Shown: piece by piece, positions 1 through 7,466 of the stretch
Numbering within the stretch: the stretch's first letter is position 1
How the letters are laid out: each line of letters starts with the position of its first letter
Source of the DNA: Burkholderiales bacterium
GTDB lineage: Bacteria > Pseudomonadota > Gammaproteobacteria > Burkholderiales > SG8-41
Assembly (NCBI GenBank): GCA_005800795.1
Contig: SYEN01000095.1
Span: 1-14,585 of the forward strand
Reading direction: 5' to 3'
DNA: 14,585 nucleotides
Notes under the pieces: model-generated
What the model saw: the letters and a program-made list of their open reading frames with translations, nothing else
Database searches by the model: none
What the model was told of the DNA's origin: nothing
Position numbers and translations under genes: made by a program

Positions 1-2628
1 CAGGCCGGTGGTGGGCTCGTCGAAGAGGAAGAGGGGGGCTTGGGGCGCGAGGCGTGAAGCGGGTTGCGTGGCTTGTGCCAGATGTCCGGCCAGTTTCAGC
101 CGCTGTGCTTCACCCCCGGACAGCGTGGGCACCGGTTGCCCCAGCCGCAGATATTCCAGCCCCACTTCCGCCAGCGGGCGCAGCGCGGCGGCGACCCTGT
201 AATCGTCTTTGAAAAATGCGATCGCCTCGCTTACGGTCATGTCCAGCACATCGGCGATGGATTTGCCTTCGATGGTGACTTCGAGAATCTCCGCACGATA
301 GCGGCGGCCATCGCAGTCGGGGCAGCGCAGGTACACATCCGACAGAAACTGCATTTCCACATGTTCAAAGCCGTTGCCGCCGCACGCCGGGCAGCGCCCG
401 TTGCCACTGTTAAAGCTGAAGGTGCCTGCGGTGTATTGGCGCTCCATCGCCAGCGGGGTCTTGGTGTAGTGATCCCGGATGGTGTCAAACGCACCGACGT
501 AACTGGCCGGGTTGGAGCGCGTGGTGCGGCCTATCGGGGATTGATCGACCATCATCACGTCGCCAATGTGTTCGTGCCCCGACAGAAGGCGATGCGCGCC
601 CGGCGTCTCGGTCGGTTTGCCTTTCGCTTTGAGTAGCGCGGCATACAGCACATCCTGTATCAACGTGGATTTGCCGCTGCCCGACACGCCCGTGATACAG
701 GTCAGAAAGCCCAGCGGGATTTGCACATCAATGTTCTTGAGATTGTGCTCAGTCGCGCCGCGCAGCGTGAGCAGGCGCGTGCGTGGATGCGCCATATCCG
801 GCGCGCGCCCGCGCAAACCAGCGTCGGCGCGCAGTGCGCCGGATAAATAGCGCGCCGTCAGTGATTTATTATAAGTATCTGATTTAAATAGGTTTTTTGT
901 TTCGCCAAAAAACACCACCTCACCGCCGCGCTCGCCTGGTCCGGGCCCCATGTCAAGCACGCGGTCGGCGGCGAACATGACTTGCGGATCGTGCTCCACC
1001 ACCACCAGCGAATTGCCCGCATCGCGCAGCTTGTGCATGACGCCGATCACGCGCCCCATGTCGCGCGGGTGCAGCCCGATGGAAGGCTCATCCAGCACGA
1101 ACAGCGTGTTGGTGAGCGAGGTGCCCAGTGCGGTGGTGAGATTGATGCGTTGCACTTCACCGCCGGATAGTGTGCGCGATTGCCGGTCGAGCGTGAGATA
1201 GCCCAGGCCCACCGCCATCAGGTAATCCAGCCGTGTGCGGATTTCCGTGAGCAGCATGGCGGTGGCTTCGTCCGCCAGGCTGGGCGCCTTGAACGCGTGG
1301 ATGAAATCGCGCGTGCGGCTCACGGGCAGCAGCATCAGGTCATGCACGTTGAGGGCATCGCGCCCAACCTGCCCATCGTGCCCGTTGCAAGGTCCGCCGA
1401 GCTTCCAGCACAAGGCCTCCCTCTTCAATCGCGCGCCTTTGCACGCCCCGCACTCGGTATACGCGCGGTACTTCGACAGCAGCACGCGCACGTGCATCTT
1501 GTAGGCCTTGCTTTCCAGCCATTTGAAGTAGCGCGCCACGCCATACCACGTGCCCGGCCACGACTTTTTCCAGCTCACCCACTGCGGTTCGCCGTGAATA
1601 ACCCAATGGCGGTGTTTCTCCGCCAGTTCGCGCCACGGCGTGTCGAGCGGCACGCCGCGCTTCTTTGCGTAGTTGACGAGATCGTCCTGACATTCCTTGT
1701 TCGACGGCGTCTGCCACGGTTTGACGGCGCCTTCGCGCAGCGTTTTCGCTTCGTCGGGAATCACCAGCCCGTAATCAACGCCGATCACGCGCCCGAAGCC
1801 GCGGCAGGTGTCGCAGGCGCCAAGCGGCGAATTGAAGGAGAACAGACTCGGCGTCGGGTCCTGGTAGTGCAGGTCACAGTCGGGGCAGTGCAGTGCCGTG
1901 GAGTAGCGCCAGGGTGCGTGCGGCGCGAGGGGTGCCGCGTCAGGCGTGTCAGTCGTGGCGTGGATGTTGACTCGCCCATTGCCGACTTTGATCGCGGCCT
2001 CTATGGCTTCAACGACCCGCGCGCGCTCCGCATGGCTGGCGCGAAAACGATCCTGAATCACTTCGAAGGCCTGTCCACTTTCGCTCAGGTAACGGGTATA
2101 GCCCTGTGCCTCCAGCAGTTTCTTCACCTCGGCGGCTGCAAAGTTCTTCGGCACCGCCACGGGAAACGCCACCGTCAGGCGCGGATCGTCCGCTGCCCTG
2201 GCGCGTGTCATCAGCGATTCAAAAATCGATTGCGGCGTATCGCGCGAGACCTTGGCGCCACAACTCTGGCAATACAATTCCGCTGCGCGTGCGTAGAGCA
2301 ATTTGAGGTGATCGTTCAACTCCGTCATGGTGCCGACGGTGGAGCGCGAGGTGCGCACGGGGTTGGTCTGGTCTATGGCAATCGCGGGAGGGATGCCTTC
2401 GATGGCATCGACTTGCGGGCGATCTTGCCGGTCGAGAAATTGCCGCGCGTAGGGCGAAAAGGTTTCGACGTAACGCCGCTGGCCTTCGGCATATAGCGTG
2501 TCGAATACCAGTGAGGATTTGCCGCTGCCCGATACACCGGTGACAACGATCAGTTCGTTGGTGGGCAGATCCAGCGACAGATTTTTGAGATTGTTTTGGC
2601 GGGCGCCGCGGATGCGGATGAATTCCAT
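1..2628 (-). CDS. uvrA: UvrA-type ABC excinuclease subunit A, divergent paralogue (C-terminus beyond window)
   Basis: UvrA is the DNA-damage sensor ATPase of nucleotide excision repair; it loads UvrB on lesions. The frame is open for 876 codons from ATG at 2628 to the window edge, with no stop. Visible parts: Walker A GVSGSGKSS (31-39), CxxC at 120/123, a UvrB-binding-like segment (about 130-245), zinc cysteines 248/251/272/275, signature LSGGE (487-491), Walker B LDEPS (512-516), second Walker A GVSGSGKST (647-655), zinc cysteines 746/749/769/772, second LSGGE (836-840) and Walker B Asp870. About 60-70 C-terminal residues should lie outside. The segment IDQTNPVRTSRSTVGTMTEL (85-104) replaces the housekeeping IEQK...NPRSTVGT form, which I associate from memory with a UvrA paralogue clade of unclear function. 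A TAAAAT -10-like box lies about 53 nt upstream on this strand (2681-2686). The UvrA family call is near certain; the paralogue call is an inference. Confidence 0.95.
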   Translation of the reverse strand, partial: MEFIRIRGARQNNLKNLSLDLPTNELIVVTGVSGSGKSSLVFDTLYAEGQRRYVETFSPYARQFLDRQDRPQVDAIEGIPPAIAIDQTNPVRTSRSTVGTMTELNDHLKLLYARAAELYCQSCGAKVSRDTPQSIFESLMTRARAADDPRLTVAFPVAVPKNFAAAEVKKLLEAQGYTRYLSESGQAFEVIQDRFRASHAERARVVEAIEAAIKVGNGRVNIHATTDTPDAAPLAPHAPWRYSTALHCPDCDLHYQDPTPSLFSFNSPLGACDTCRGFGRVIGVDYGLVIPDEAKTLREGAVKPWQTPSNKECQDDLVNYAKKRGVPLDTPWRELAEKHRHWVIHGEPQWVSWKKSWPGTWYGVARYFKWLESKAYKMHVRVLLSKYRAYTECGACKGARLKREALCWKLGGPCNGHDGQVGRDALNVHDLMLLPVSRTRDFIHAFKAPSLADEATAMLLTEIRTRLDYLMAVGLGYLTLDRQSRTLSGGEVQRINLTTALGTSLTNTLFVLDEPSIGLHPRDMGRVIGVMHKLRDAGNSLVVVEHDPQVMFAADRVLDMGPGPGERGGEVVFFGETKNLFKSDTYNKSLTARYLSGALRADAGLRGRAPDMAHPRTRLLTLRGATEHNLKNIDVQIPLGFLTCITGVSGSGKSTLIQDVLYAALLKAKGKPTETPGAHRLLSGHEHIGDVMMVDQSPIGRTTRSNPASYVGAFDTIRDHYTKTPLAMERQYTAGTFSFNSGNGRCPACGGNGFEHVEMQFLSDVYLRCPDCDGRRYRAEILEVTIEGKSIADVLDMTVSEAIAFFKDDYRVAAALRPLAEVGLEYLRLGQPVPTLSGGEAQRLKLAGHLAQATQPASRLAPQAPLFLFDEPTTGL
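872..889 (-). repeat. AT-rich 18-bp motif, copy E, inside uvrA
   Basis: On the minus strand this reads ATTTAAATCAGATACTTA, two mismatches from the consensus AATWAAAWCAAATACTTA shared with copies at 4037, 6295, 8466 and 11717. It lies in the uvrA coding frame and encodes about residues 580-586 (L-F-K-S-D-T-Y), just after the first ATPase half, in an AT-rich patch of a GC-rich gene. This copy is the weakest of the five and could be fortuitous. Confidence 0.5.
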
Positions 2629-2710
2629 GACGGACTTTATGAGAATCGGTGGGGTGAAACAGCGGGGTGTGCAGCGCCCCATTTTACGCCGCGCCGTGCC
2701 CGCGCCTCGC

Positions 2711-2739
2711 GCGACACCGCATCTATTCTGGCCTACAAT
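2711..2739 (+). promoter_or_regulatory. Putative sigma-70 promoter of the alcohol dehydrogenase
   Basis: GCGACA (2711-2716) and TACAAT (2734-2739) are separated by exactly 17 bp. They match TTGACA and TATAAT at 4 of 6 and 5 of 6 positions. Transcription from here would give a leader of roughly 55 nt before ATG 2801. This is prediction by consensus only. Confidence 0.45.
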
Positions 2740-2800
2740 CCTCGCGCATTCACGCATCCGCACGTTCGCGTTGCGGACAATTTCTCAGGGAGAATTTCAC

Positions 2801-3844
2801 ATGAAAGCTGTGTTGCTCACCGGCCCCGGCCAGCCGTTTCAGGTCGCCACCGTGCCCGACCCCAAGCCCGGCCCCGGCGAGGCGGTTGCGCGGGTGCTTG
2901 CCTGCGGTTCGGGCCTGACCATCCATCACGCGCGTGCCGGGCGCATGAAGCTCAATCACTATCCGCGCATTATCGGCCACGAAATCGCTGCCGAAATTGT
3001 CGCTGTGGGCGCGGGTGTGAACCCCGCCGAGATCAAAGTGGGCGACGGCGTGACCGCGTATTTCTATTTCACCTGCGGCTATTGCCACTGGTGCCGCATC
3101 AACCGTGAGACGCTGTGCGAGAACTTCAGCGGTTACGTCGGGCGCGAATCCGATGGCGGCTACGCCGAATACATCAAGTTGCCGGCGCGCAGTTTCATGA
3201 AGTTTCCCGACGGCATCGACTGGCGTAAAAACCCCGCCGAGGCGGGTGTCATCACCGATGCGCTCGCGACGCCGCTTAAAGTCGTACGCCGCTCAAGGGT
3301 GACCCCGCACGACACGGTGGCGGTGTTCGGCGCGGGCGGCGGGCTGGGGGTGCACATGCTCAAAGTCGCGCGCTGGGCGCGTGCCAAAAAAGTCATCGCC
3401 ATCGACACCTCGGCAGCCAAGTTTGAAACGGCGGTGAAGTGCGGCGCGGACATCACCATCGACGCCTCGGCAGGCCGCGTGGCCGAGCAGTTGCTGGAAG
3501 CCACCAACGGTCAGGGGATTGATGTTGCGATTGATTTTGTCAGCAACGCCAGCACACTCGAACCCGCGCTGGCCGCGTTGGGCAAGGGCGGGCGGCTGGT
3601 AACGCTGGGCGGCCACGGTCAGCCGGTCAAGGTGGATGCCGCCAAACTGCTGCGCAACGAAATAGAATTCATGGGCAGCCGCTACGCCACGCGGCAGGAA
3701 GTGATGGACACGCTGGAACTCGTCGCGCGTGGCGAGTTCAAGGCGCTGGTTACCGACAAAGCGCCGCTGGTTGAGGCCGAGGCGTTGCATCAGCGACTGG
3801 ACAAGGAATTGATTATCGGGCGGGCGGCGTTGGTGATGGGGTGA
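2801..3844 (+). CDS. Zinc-dependent MDR-family alcohol dehydrogenase
   Basis: This 347-aa protein should oxidise an alcohol (or reduce the matching carbonyl) with NAD(P) in the cytoplasm. Catalytic-zinc ligands are visible as Cys35 (in ACGSG), His60-Glu61 (GHE) and probably Asp153 (TDALATP). Structural-zinc cysteines are 92, 95, 98 and 106 (CGYCHWC then C). The Rossmann loop is GAGGGLG (177-183). Length is normal for the family. The same frame is open back to 2498, but ATG 2801 is chosen because AGGGAGA lies about 8 nt upstream and the protein then begins MKAVLL, the usual MDR start; the earlier part overlaps uvrA antisense. The Asp usually following CGS is Gly here. The gene is divergent from uvrA with 172 bp between starts. 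The substrate cannot be read from the sequence; nearby CoA-ester genes suggest a catabolic alcohol. Confidence 0.93.
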   Translation: MKAVLLTGPGQPFQVATVPDPKPGPGEAVARVLACGSGLTIHHARAGRMKLNHYPRIIGHEIAAEIVAVGAGVNPAEIKVGDGVTAYFYFTCGYCHWCRINRETLCENFSGYVGRESDGGYAEYIKLPARSFMKFPDGIDWRKNPAEAGVITDALATPLKVVRRSRVTPHDTVAVFGAGGGLGVHMLKVARWARAKKVIAIDTSAAKFETAVKCGADITIDASAGRVAEQLLEATNGQGIDVAIDFVSNASTLEPALAALGKGGRLVTLGGHGQPVKVDAAKLLRNEIEFMGSRYATRQEVMDTLELVARGEFKALVTDKAPLVEAEALHQRLDKELIIGRAALVMG

Positions 3845-3912
3845 GTTGTGCTGGCGCGCCTTACGAGACTTCGAGTAGAACGAGATTTAGGGAAGAAAAC
3901 GTAACTAACACT

Positions 3913-3994
3913 TGTCATTCCCGCGAATGCGGGAATCCATAACACCGTGCCCGTTGAGACGGGCTTATGGGTTCCCGCATTCGCGGGAACGACA
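3913..3994. repeat. Palindromic intergenic repeat, inverted pair, copy 1
   Basis: Two 30-bp units in opposite orientation (3913-3942 and 3965-3994) match at about 28 of 30 positions. Each contains its own short palindrome (TTCCCGCGAATGCGGGAA type). Between them is a perfect 6-4-6 hairpin (GCCCGT, TGAG, ACGGGC; 3949-3964), so the whole element can fold as one long nested stem. It resembles dRS3/REP-type repeats of betaproteobacteria and lies between two genes on the same strand. A related element lies at 10657-10762. It may act as a transcript-end or RNA-stability structure. Confidence 0.85.
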
Positions 3995-4033
3995 GATTTT
4001 TTGTGTGGTGATATTTCGATGCATGGATAAAAT

Positions 4034-4954
4034 ATGAATAAAAACAAATACTTAGAAACAGTCGGCGTAATCGGCTTGGGCATCATGGGCGGTGTGATGG
4101 CCGAAGCGTTGTGCGCGACGGGCTACAAAGTCGTCGGCTACGACCCCATGGCCGCAGCGCGCGCCCGCTTGAAAAAAGCCGGTGGCCGCCCACTGGCTTC
4201 GGCCACGGCAGTGGCGGCGGTGGCCGATGTGGTGATCACGTCGCTGGCCAAGGCCAGTGTGCTCGACGACGTGGTGAAAAAAATCACCGCAGCCAAGCGC
4301 GGCAAAAAACAGGCGCCGCTGATCGTCATCGAAACCAGCACGCTGACCATGGCCGACAAGGAACGCGCCCAACGGGCGCTTACCTCTGGCGGCGCGCAAA
4401 CGCTGGATTGCCCGATCAGCGGCACGGCGGTACGTATGAAGGAAGGCGGCTGGACCATCTTCGCCAGCGGTCCGAAATCTGCTTTCAAGAGCGCCAAGCC
4501 CGTGCTCGACGTGTTCACCAAGAACGTGCGCTTCGTCGGGGCGTTTGGTAATGGCACCAAAATGAAATTCATTGCCAATCATCTGGTGGCGATCTACAAC
4601 GTTGCGGTGGCGGAAAGCATGACCTTTGCGCGCAAAATGGGCCTTGACGCCGGGCAGACGTGGGCGCTGTTCAAGGACAGCCCTGTGCTGGGCAATGGCG
4701 TCTACAAACTGCGCGGCAAACTGATGGTGGATCAGAACTACCTGCCCGCCACCATGAAAGTCGAAGTGTGGCAGAAGGACATGCAGGTCATCGGCGACAT
4801 GGCGAAGTCGGTGGATTGCCCGCTGCCGCTGTTTACCACCTGCGCGCCGGTTTACACCACGGCCATGGCGCAAGGGTTGGCGCAGCAGGATACGGCTTCG
4901 GTTTGTGAGGTTCTGGGTAGGATGGCGGGGTTGGAGGGTATGCACCGCAAATGA
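4034..4954 (+). CDS. NAD(P)-dependent 3-hydroxyisobutyrate dehydrogenase-like beta-hydroxyacid dehydrogenase
   Basis: This 306-aa oxidoreductase would oxidise a beta-hydroxyacid to its semialdehyde or keto form, or do the reverse reduction. The N-terminal Rossmann fold has GLGIMG (14-19). The substrate-binding signature is DCPISGT (125-131), and the catalytic-lysine motif is GNGTKMKFIAN (172-182) with Lys178. The all-alpha C-terminal domain follows. Length is typical. ATG 4034 is the only workable start, because the Rossmann strand begins at residue 10 and no other start codon precedes it. Its first codons after ATG (MNKNKYL) are written by an AT-rich 18-bp repeat (4037-4054). Only a weak GGA Shine-Dalgarno element precedes it. 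Its stop overlaps the start of the next gene by ATGA, so the two are probably cotranscribed. Exact substrate unknown. Confidence 0.92.
   Translation: MNKNKYLETVGVIGLGIMGGVMAEALCATGYKVVGYDPMAAARARLKKAGGRPLASATAVAAVADVVITSLAKASVLDDVVKKITAAKRGKKQAPLIVIETSTLTMADKERAQRALTSGGAQTLDCPISGTAVRMKEGGWTIFASGPKSAFKSAKPVLDVFTKNVRFVGAFGNGTKMKFIANHLVAIYNVAVAESMTFARKMGLDAGQTWALFKDSPVLGNGVYKLRGKLMVDQNYLPATMKVEVWQKDMQVIGDMAKSVDCPLPLFTTCAPVYTTAMAQGLAQQDTASVCEVLGRMAGLEGMHRK
4037..4054 (+). repeat. AT-rich 18-bp motif, copy A, at the start of a gene
   Basis: The sequence AATAAAAACAAATACTTA is identical to copy B at 11717-11734. With the preceding bases (4030-4036) the match to B extends to 24 of 25 positions. It begins right after the ATG of the dehydrogenase gene and so supplies codons 2-7. 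It runs in the gene's direction. Confidence 0.8.
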
Positions 4955-5751
4955 AAGAAAGGAATGAGCATTTTCCGTCCGCCTTAGAGGCGATATTTGT
5001 AGTGATTGGCTTGTTCGGGGCCGAACATCTGGTTGCTGCCGCGTTATACGATGCACGAGGGGTCTTGGGGGTCCATCCGCGTGATCTTGAGGGCGCTGTT
5101 GTTATTCTAGGAAATGCAATTATTTTCATTGCCTTGATGCATTACAAGCAGCTTAGCTATGGCCCGCTGTTCCATTCCTCTCGCAGTTCGGCTTCGGCAA
5201 CACTCATCACGCTGACACTTCCAATTTTGCTTGTGGTTCCCGGTCTACTGGCTTTTATGTCAGCCGTGAATAATCTGCTGGTATGGCTCTTCCCAATGTC
5301 TCGTTGGGAGGAAGCCATGTTCGAACGCATGATGTCAAATGGCATCGCCTCTGTCATAGCGACGTGTCTACTTGCACCCGTACTCGAGGAAATGTTGTTT
5401 CGGGGTATTATTCTGCGCAGCTTTCTTCATCAGTATTCGCGCTGGATTGCGATCGTCGGATCGGCAGCATTGTTTGGTGCGGCGCACCTGAATATTTATC
5501 AGTTCGCGGTGGGTTTGGGCGCGGGATTGCTTCTTGGCTGGCTCTACGAACGAACTCAGTCTTTGTGGCCCTGCATACTGCTCCATGGTGCGTACAATTC
5601 GGGAGTCACGGTTATCTACTTTTTGTTGGATAAGCCTGCAGCCAGTGAGCCTTGGTCGATGGCGCCGCAATCCGGAATACTGGCAATTGTCGCCGCGGCG
5701 GTGGGGTTGGTTCTATTGCATCGTGTTCTGGTGCCGCGAGACAGCTCGTAG
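4951..5751 (+). CDS. CPBP (CAAX/Abi) family intramembrane metalloprotease
   Basis: This 266-aa membrane protein carries the three motifs of the CPBP family: EEMLFR (Glu146, Glu147, Arg151), FGAAH with His179, and HGAYN with His212 and Asn216. The hydrophobic segments lie around residues 11-32, 48-63, 84-115, 132-145, 165-198 and 240-260. In bacteria the family includes putative peptide-processing or self-immunity proteases of the inner membrane; the substrate here is unknown. The ATG overlaps the stop of the upstream dehydrogenase (ATGA), suggesting translational coupling. Base composition is visibly less GC-rich than in the neighbours, many codons ending in A or T, which suggests separate ancestry. 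The stop codon TAG lies inside a palindromic repeat (5746-5833), so the end of the gene may have been set by insertion of that repeat. Confidence 0.9.
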   Translation: MKERNEHFPSALEAIFVVIGLFGAEHLVAAALYDARGVLGVHPRDLEGAVVILGNAIIFIALMHYKQLSYGPLFHSSRSSASATLITLTLPILLVVPGLLAFMSAVNNLLVWLFPMSRWEEAMFERMMSNGIASVIATCLLAPVLEEMLFRGIILRSFLHQYSRWIAIVGSAALFGAAHLNIYQFAVGLGAGLLLGWLYERTQSLWPCILLHGAYNSGVTVIYFLLDKPAASEPWSMAPQSGILAIVAAAVGLVLLHRVLVPRDSS

Positions 5752-5833
5752 GTTGGGTTGACGAAGGAACTCCAACAATCGTGGTGATGAACCGCTAAAG
5801 TTGGGGTTCGCTGAGCTAACCGCCAACCTACGA
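5746..5833. repeat. 88-bp imperfect palindrome between convergent genes
   Basis: Perfect 11-bp outer arms TCGTAGGTTGG (5746-5756) and CCAACCTACGA (5823-5833) enclose a further imperfect inverted pair that includes CCAAC and GTTGG. The element fills the gap between the CPBP gene and the convergent decarboxylase-like gene, so it could act as a bidirectional terminator. It resembles the GTAGGTTGGG-type dispersed palindromes of proteobacteria. It includes the CPBP stop codon. Confidence 0.75.
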
Positions 5834-5851
5834 ATTACGAACCACGAGCTG

Positions 5852-6280
5852 TTAGCGTTTTTTCTTCTTCTCCGCCAAATACTCCGCCTCCAACTCCGGC
5901 AACGTCGTCTTCATCACATGAAACGCGTCCAGCGAGGCCGGCCCGCCGCAATACAAAAACGAGTGCAGGCACAGTTCGCTCAATTCCTTTTTGCTGATGC
6001 CGTTGCGTAGCGCGCCGCGCAGGTGAACCTTGATTTCGTTGGGGCGGTTTAACGCGATGACTTGGGCGAGCGTGACGAGGCTGCGATCGCGCAGCGACAG
6101 GCCCTTGCGCGGCCACACGCTGCCCCAGGCGAATTCAGTGGCGACTTCCTGAAACGGCATGCTGAATTCGTCGGCGTTTTTGAAAGCGCGCTTGACGTAT
6201 CCGGCGCCGAGCACTTTGCTGCGGGTGGCGACGCCGGTCTTGAAGGCTTTGCTGCGGGCGGGAGTTGGTGTTTTTTTCAT
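5852..6280 (-). CDS. Carboxymuconolactone decarboxylase family protein (PcaC-like)
   Basis: This small 142-aa cytoplasmic protein matches the gamma-carboxymuconolactone decarboxylase family, which in the protocatechuate pathway decarboxylates a lactone. The core DRSLVTLAQVIALNRPNEIK (65-84) is followed by VHLRGALRNGISKKELSE (85-102) and YCGGPASLDAFHV (110-122). The AhpD CxxC peroxidase pair is absent (a single Cys111), so a decarboxylase-like rather than peroxiredoxin-partner role is favoured. Basic N- and C-terminal tails flank the domain. Length is slightly above the 120-130 aa norm. It lies 26 bp after the Bug protein gene on the same strand, so the two are likely one transcript. No clear Shine-Dalgarno sequence precedes ATG 6280; an AT-rich motif fills the gap instead. 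No other pca genes are visible, so a PcaC role is not established. Confidence 0.88.
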   Translation of the reverse strand: MKKTPTPARSKAFKTGVATRSKVLGAGYVKRAFKNADEFSMPFQEVATEFAWGSVWPRKGLSLRDRSLVTLAQVIALNRPNEIKVHLRGALRNGISKKELSELCLHSFLYCGGPASLDAFHVMKTTLPELEAEYLAEKKKKR

Positions 6281-6294
6281 GGTCGGAATTTATA

Positions 6295-6312
6295 TAAGTA
6301 ATTGATTTAATT
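6295..6312 (-). repeat. AT-rich 18-bp motif, copy D, spanning a stop codon
   Basis: On the minus strand it reads AATTAAATCAATTACTTA, one mismatch from the consensus. The stop codon TAA (6309-6307) of the upstream Bug gene lies inside it, and the next gene starts 15 nt further on. It therefore fills most of the 26-bp gap between two same-strand genes. Confidence 0.75.
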
Positions 6313-7302
6313 GAATTTTTGTGTTTTGGCGAGTTTCATCCACTTGTCGATGTCGGCGCGGATGATGGCCGCGAATTGCTCGGGCGTGTTGCCGATGATG
6401 TCCAGACTCAAGTCGGTGAGCGATTGCCGAACGTCGGGCGCTTTCAGGGTTTGTGTCACACCGCCGTGCAATTTGGCGAGTATCGGCTTGGGCAAATTCG
6501 CCGGTGCGATAAGGCCGTACCAGATCGAAACATCAAAGCCCGGCACGCCGGATTCAGCGATGGTGGGCGTGTCGGGCAGCAGCGCTGAGCGCGATTGCGT
6601 CGAGATGCCCAACACGCGCAGACGGCCACTTTTCACGTGCACGATGGATTGCGCAAAGCCCGCAAACGCCATGTTGACCTGGCCCGCGATCAAGTCGGTA
6701 ATGCCCACCACGCCCTTGTACGGCACCAGCAAAATGTTGACACCCGCCATGGTGTTGAATAACTCGGCAGTGACCTGGATCGCGCTGCCCGGCCCGGCGG
6801 TGGCGCTCGACAACGCGCCCGGCTTGGCCTTCGCCAATGCGATCAGTTCCTTGATTGATCTGGCCTCCACGGCTGGATGCACCACCAGGATGTAGGGCGA
6901 GGCCACTGCCAGCGACACCGGCGTAAAGTCGCGCAGCGAATCGTAAGTCAACTTGAGTGTTGACGCAGGCTGCATGGAAAACGTCGATGAAATAAAAATC
7001 AACGTGTGCCCGTCGGGCGCGGCGCGCGCGGTGAGTTCAACGGCCAGCATGCCCGCCGCGCCCGCGCGGTTATCCACCACAAATTGCTGGCCCCACGCGT
7101 CGGTGAGTTTCCTGCTGATGATGCGCGCCACCACATCGCTGGTGCCGCCGGGGGTAAAGCCCACCAGCATGCGTACTGGGCGCGTCGGGTAGTCGGCCGC
7201 GTAGGTGGCCGCACATGCCCAAAGGGTCGTGGCGGCAGCGAGTACGATGCGCAATGTGTTGTTCAAGGCATGGGTCGCGCGTGCGAACGGAGCGGCAGGC
7301 AC
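6307..7302 (-). CDS. Bug/TctC family tripartite tricarboxylate transporter substrate-binding protein
   Basis: This is a periplasmic solute-binding protein of 331 aa. A signal peptide is visible: an Arg-containing start, a hydrophobic stretch (about 19-35) and a likely cleavage after TYA before ADYPTRP. The mature part has the family signatures YPTRPVRMLVGFTPGGTSDV (38-57) and GQQFVVDNRAGAAG (71-84), then APDGHTL and the VPYKG loop. Bug proteins bind carboxylates or other small acids for TctAB-type uptake or signalling. No membrane subunits are nearby, so this is an orphan, as is common in Burkholderiales. The start used is GTG 7302; no convincing ribosome site is seen, and an internal TTG start nearer the signal peptide remains possible. 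It precedes the decarboxylase-like gene, so the ligand may be an aromatic-derived acid. Confidence 0.93.
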   Translation of the reverse strand: MPAAPFARATHALNNTLRIVLAAATTLWACAATYAADYPTRPVRMLVGFTPGGTSDVVARIISRKLTDAWGQQFVVDNRAGAAGMLAVELTARAAPDGHTLIFISSTFSMQPASTLKLTYDSLRDFTPVSLAVASPYILVVHPAVEARSIKELIALAKAKPGALSSATAGPGSAIQVTAELFNTMAGVNILLVPYKGVVGITDLIAGQVNMAFAGFAQSIVHVKSGRLRVLGISTQSRSALLPDTPTIAESGVPGFDVSIWYGLIAPANLPKPILAKLHGGVTQTLKAPDVRQSLTDLSLDIIGNTPEQFAAIIRADIDKWMKLAKTQKFN

Positions 7303-7466
7303 TGAAAGGGATAGTGCAGCATGTGGAAGCGCTGTGGCATTTTTGGATGGAGCCGGTGGCAGTATAACCGAGGTAAATCAGGTTTCCATCGCGGGCCGGT
7401 GATTGTGCGCGCGCGCCCGGCGGTCTACGATACGGGCGTCATAAACCTTTCGCTCAACCGAGCAGT
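7303..7466. other. Divergent intergenic region between two Bug protein genes
   Basis: These 164 bp separate the start codons of two divergent Bug genes and must carry both promoters unless upstream read-through is used. I found no convincing -35/-10 pair or operator palindrome. Both genes appear to start with GTG, which leaves the limits of the region uncertain by a few codons. Confidence 0.5.

Noticed and set aside
1180..2496. 438-codon open frame on the plus strand
   Set aside because: It lies fully antisense to uvrA, is rich in Arg/His/Gln as expected for a mirror frame of GC-rich coding DNA, and shows no domain.
2498..2800. Upstream extension of the alcohol dehydrogenase frame
   Set aside because: MDR proteins start at MKAVLL; the ribosome site is before 2801 and the extension overlaps uvrA antisense.
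3790..4086. 98-codon minus-strand frame with VVPANAGTH and IPAFAGMT
   Set aside because: This is the well-known spurious translation of the palindromic repeat, not a protein.
4052..5056. 334-codon minus-strand frame opposite the dehydrogenase
   Set aside because: Antisense mirror frame; the plus frame has complete GLGIMG and Lys178 motifs.
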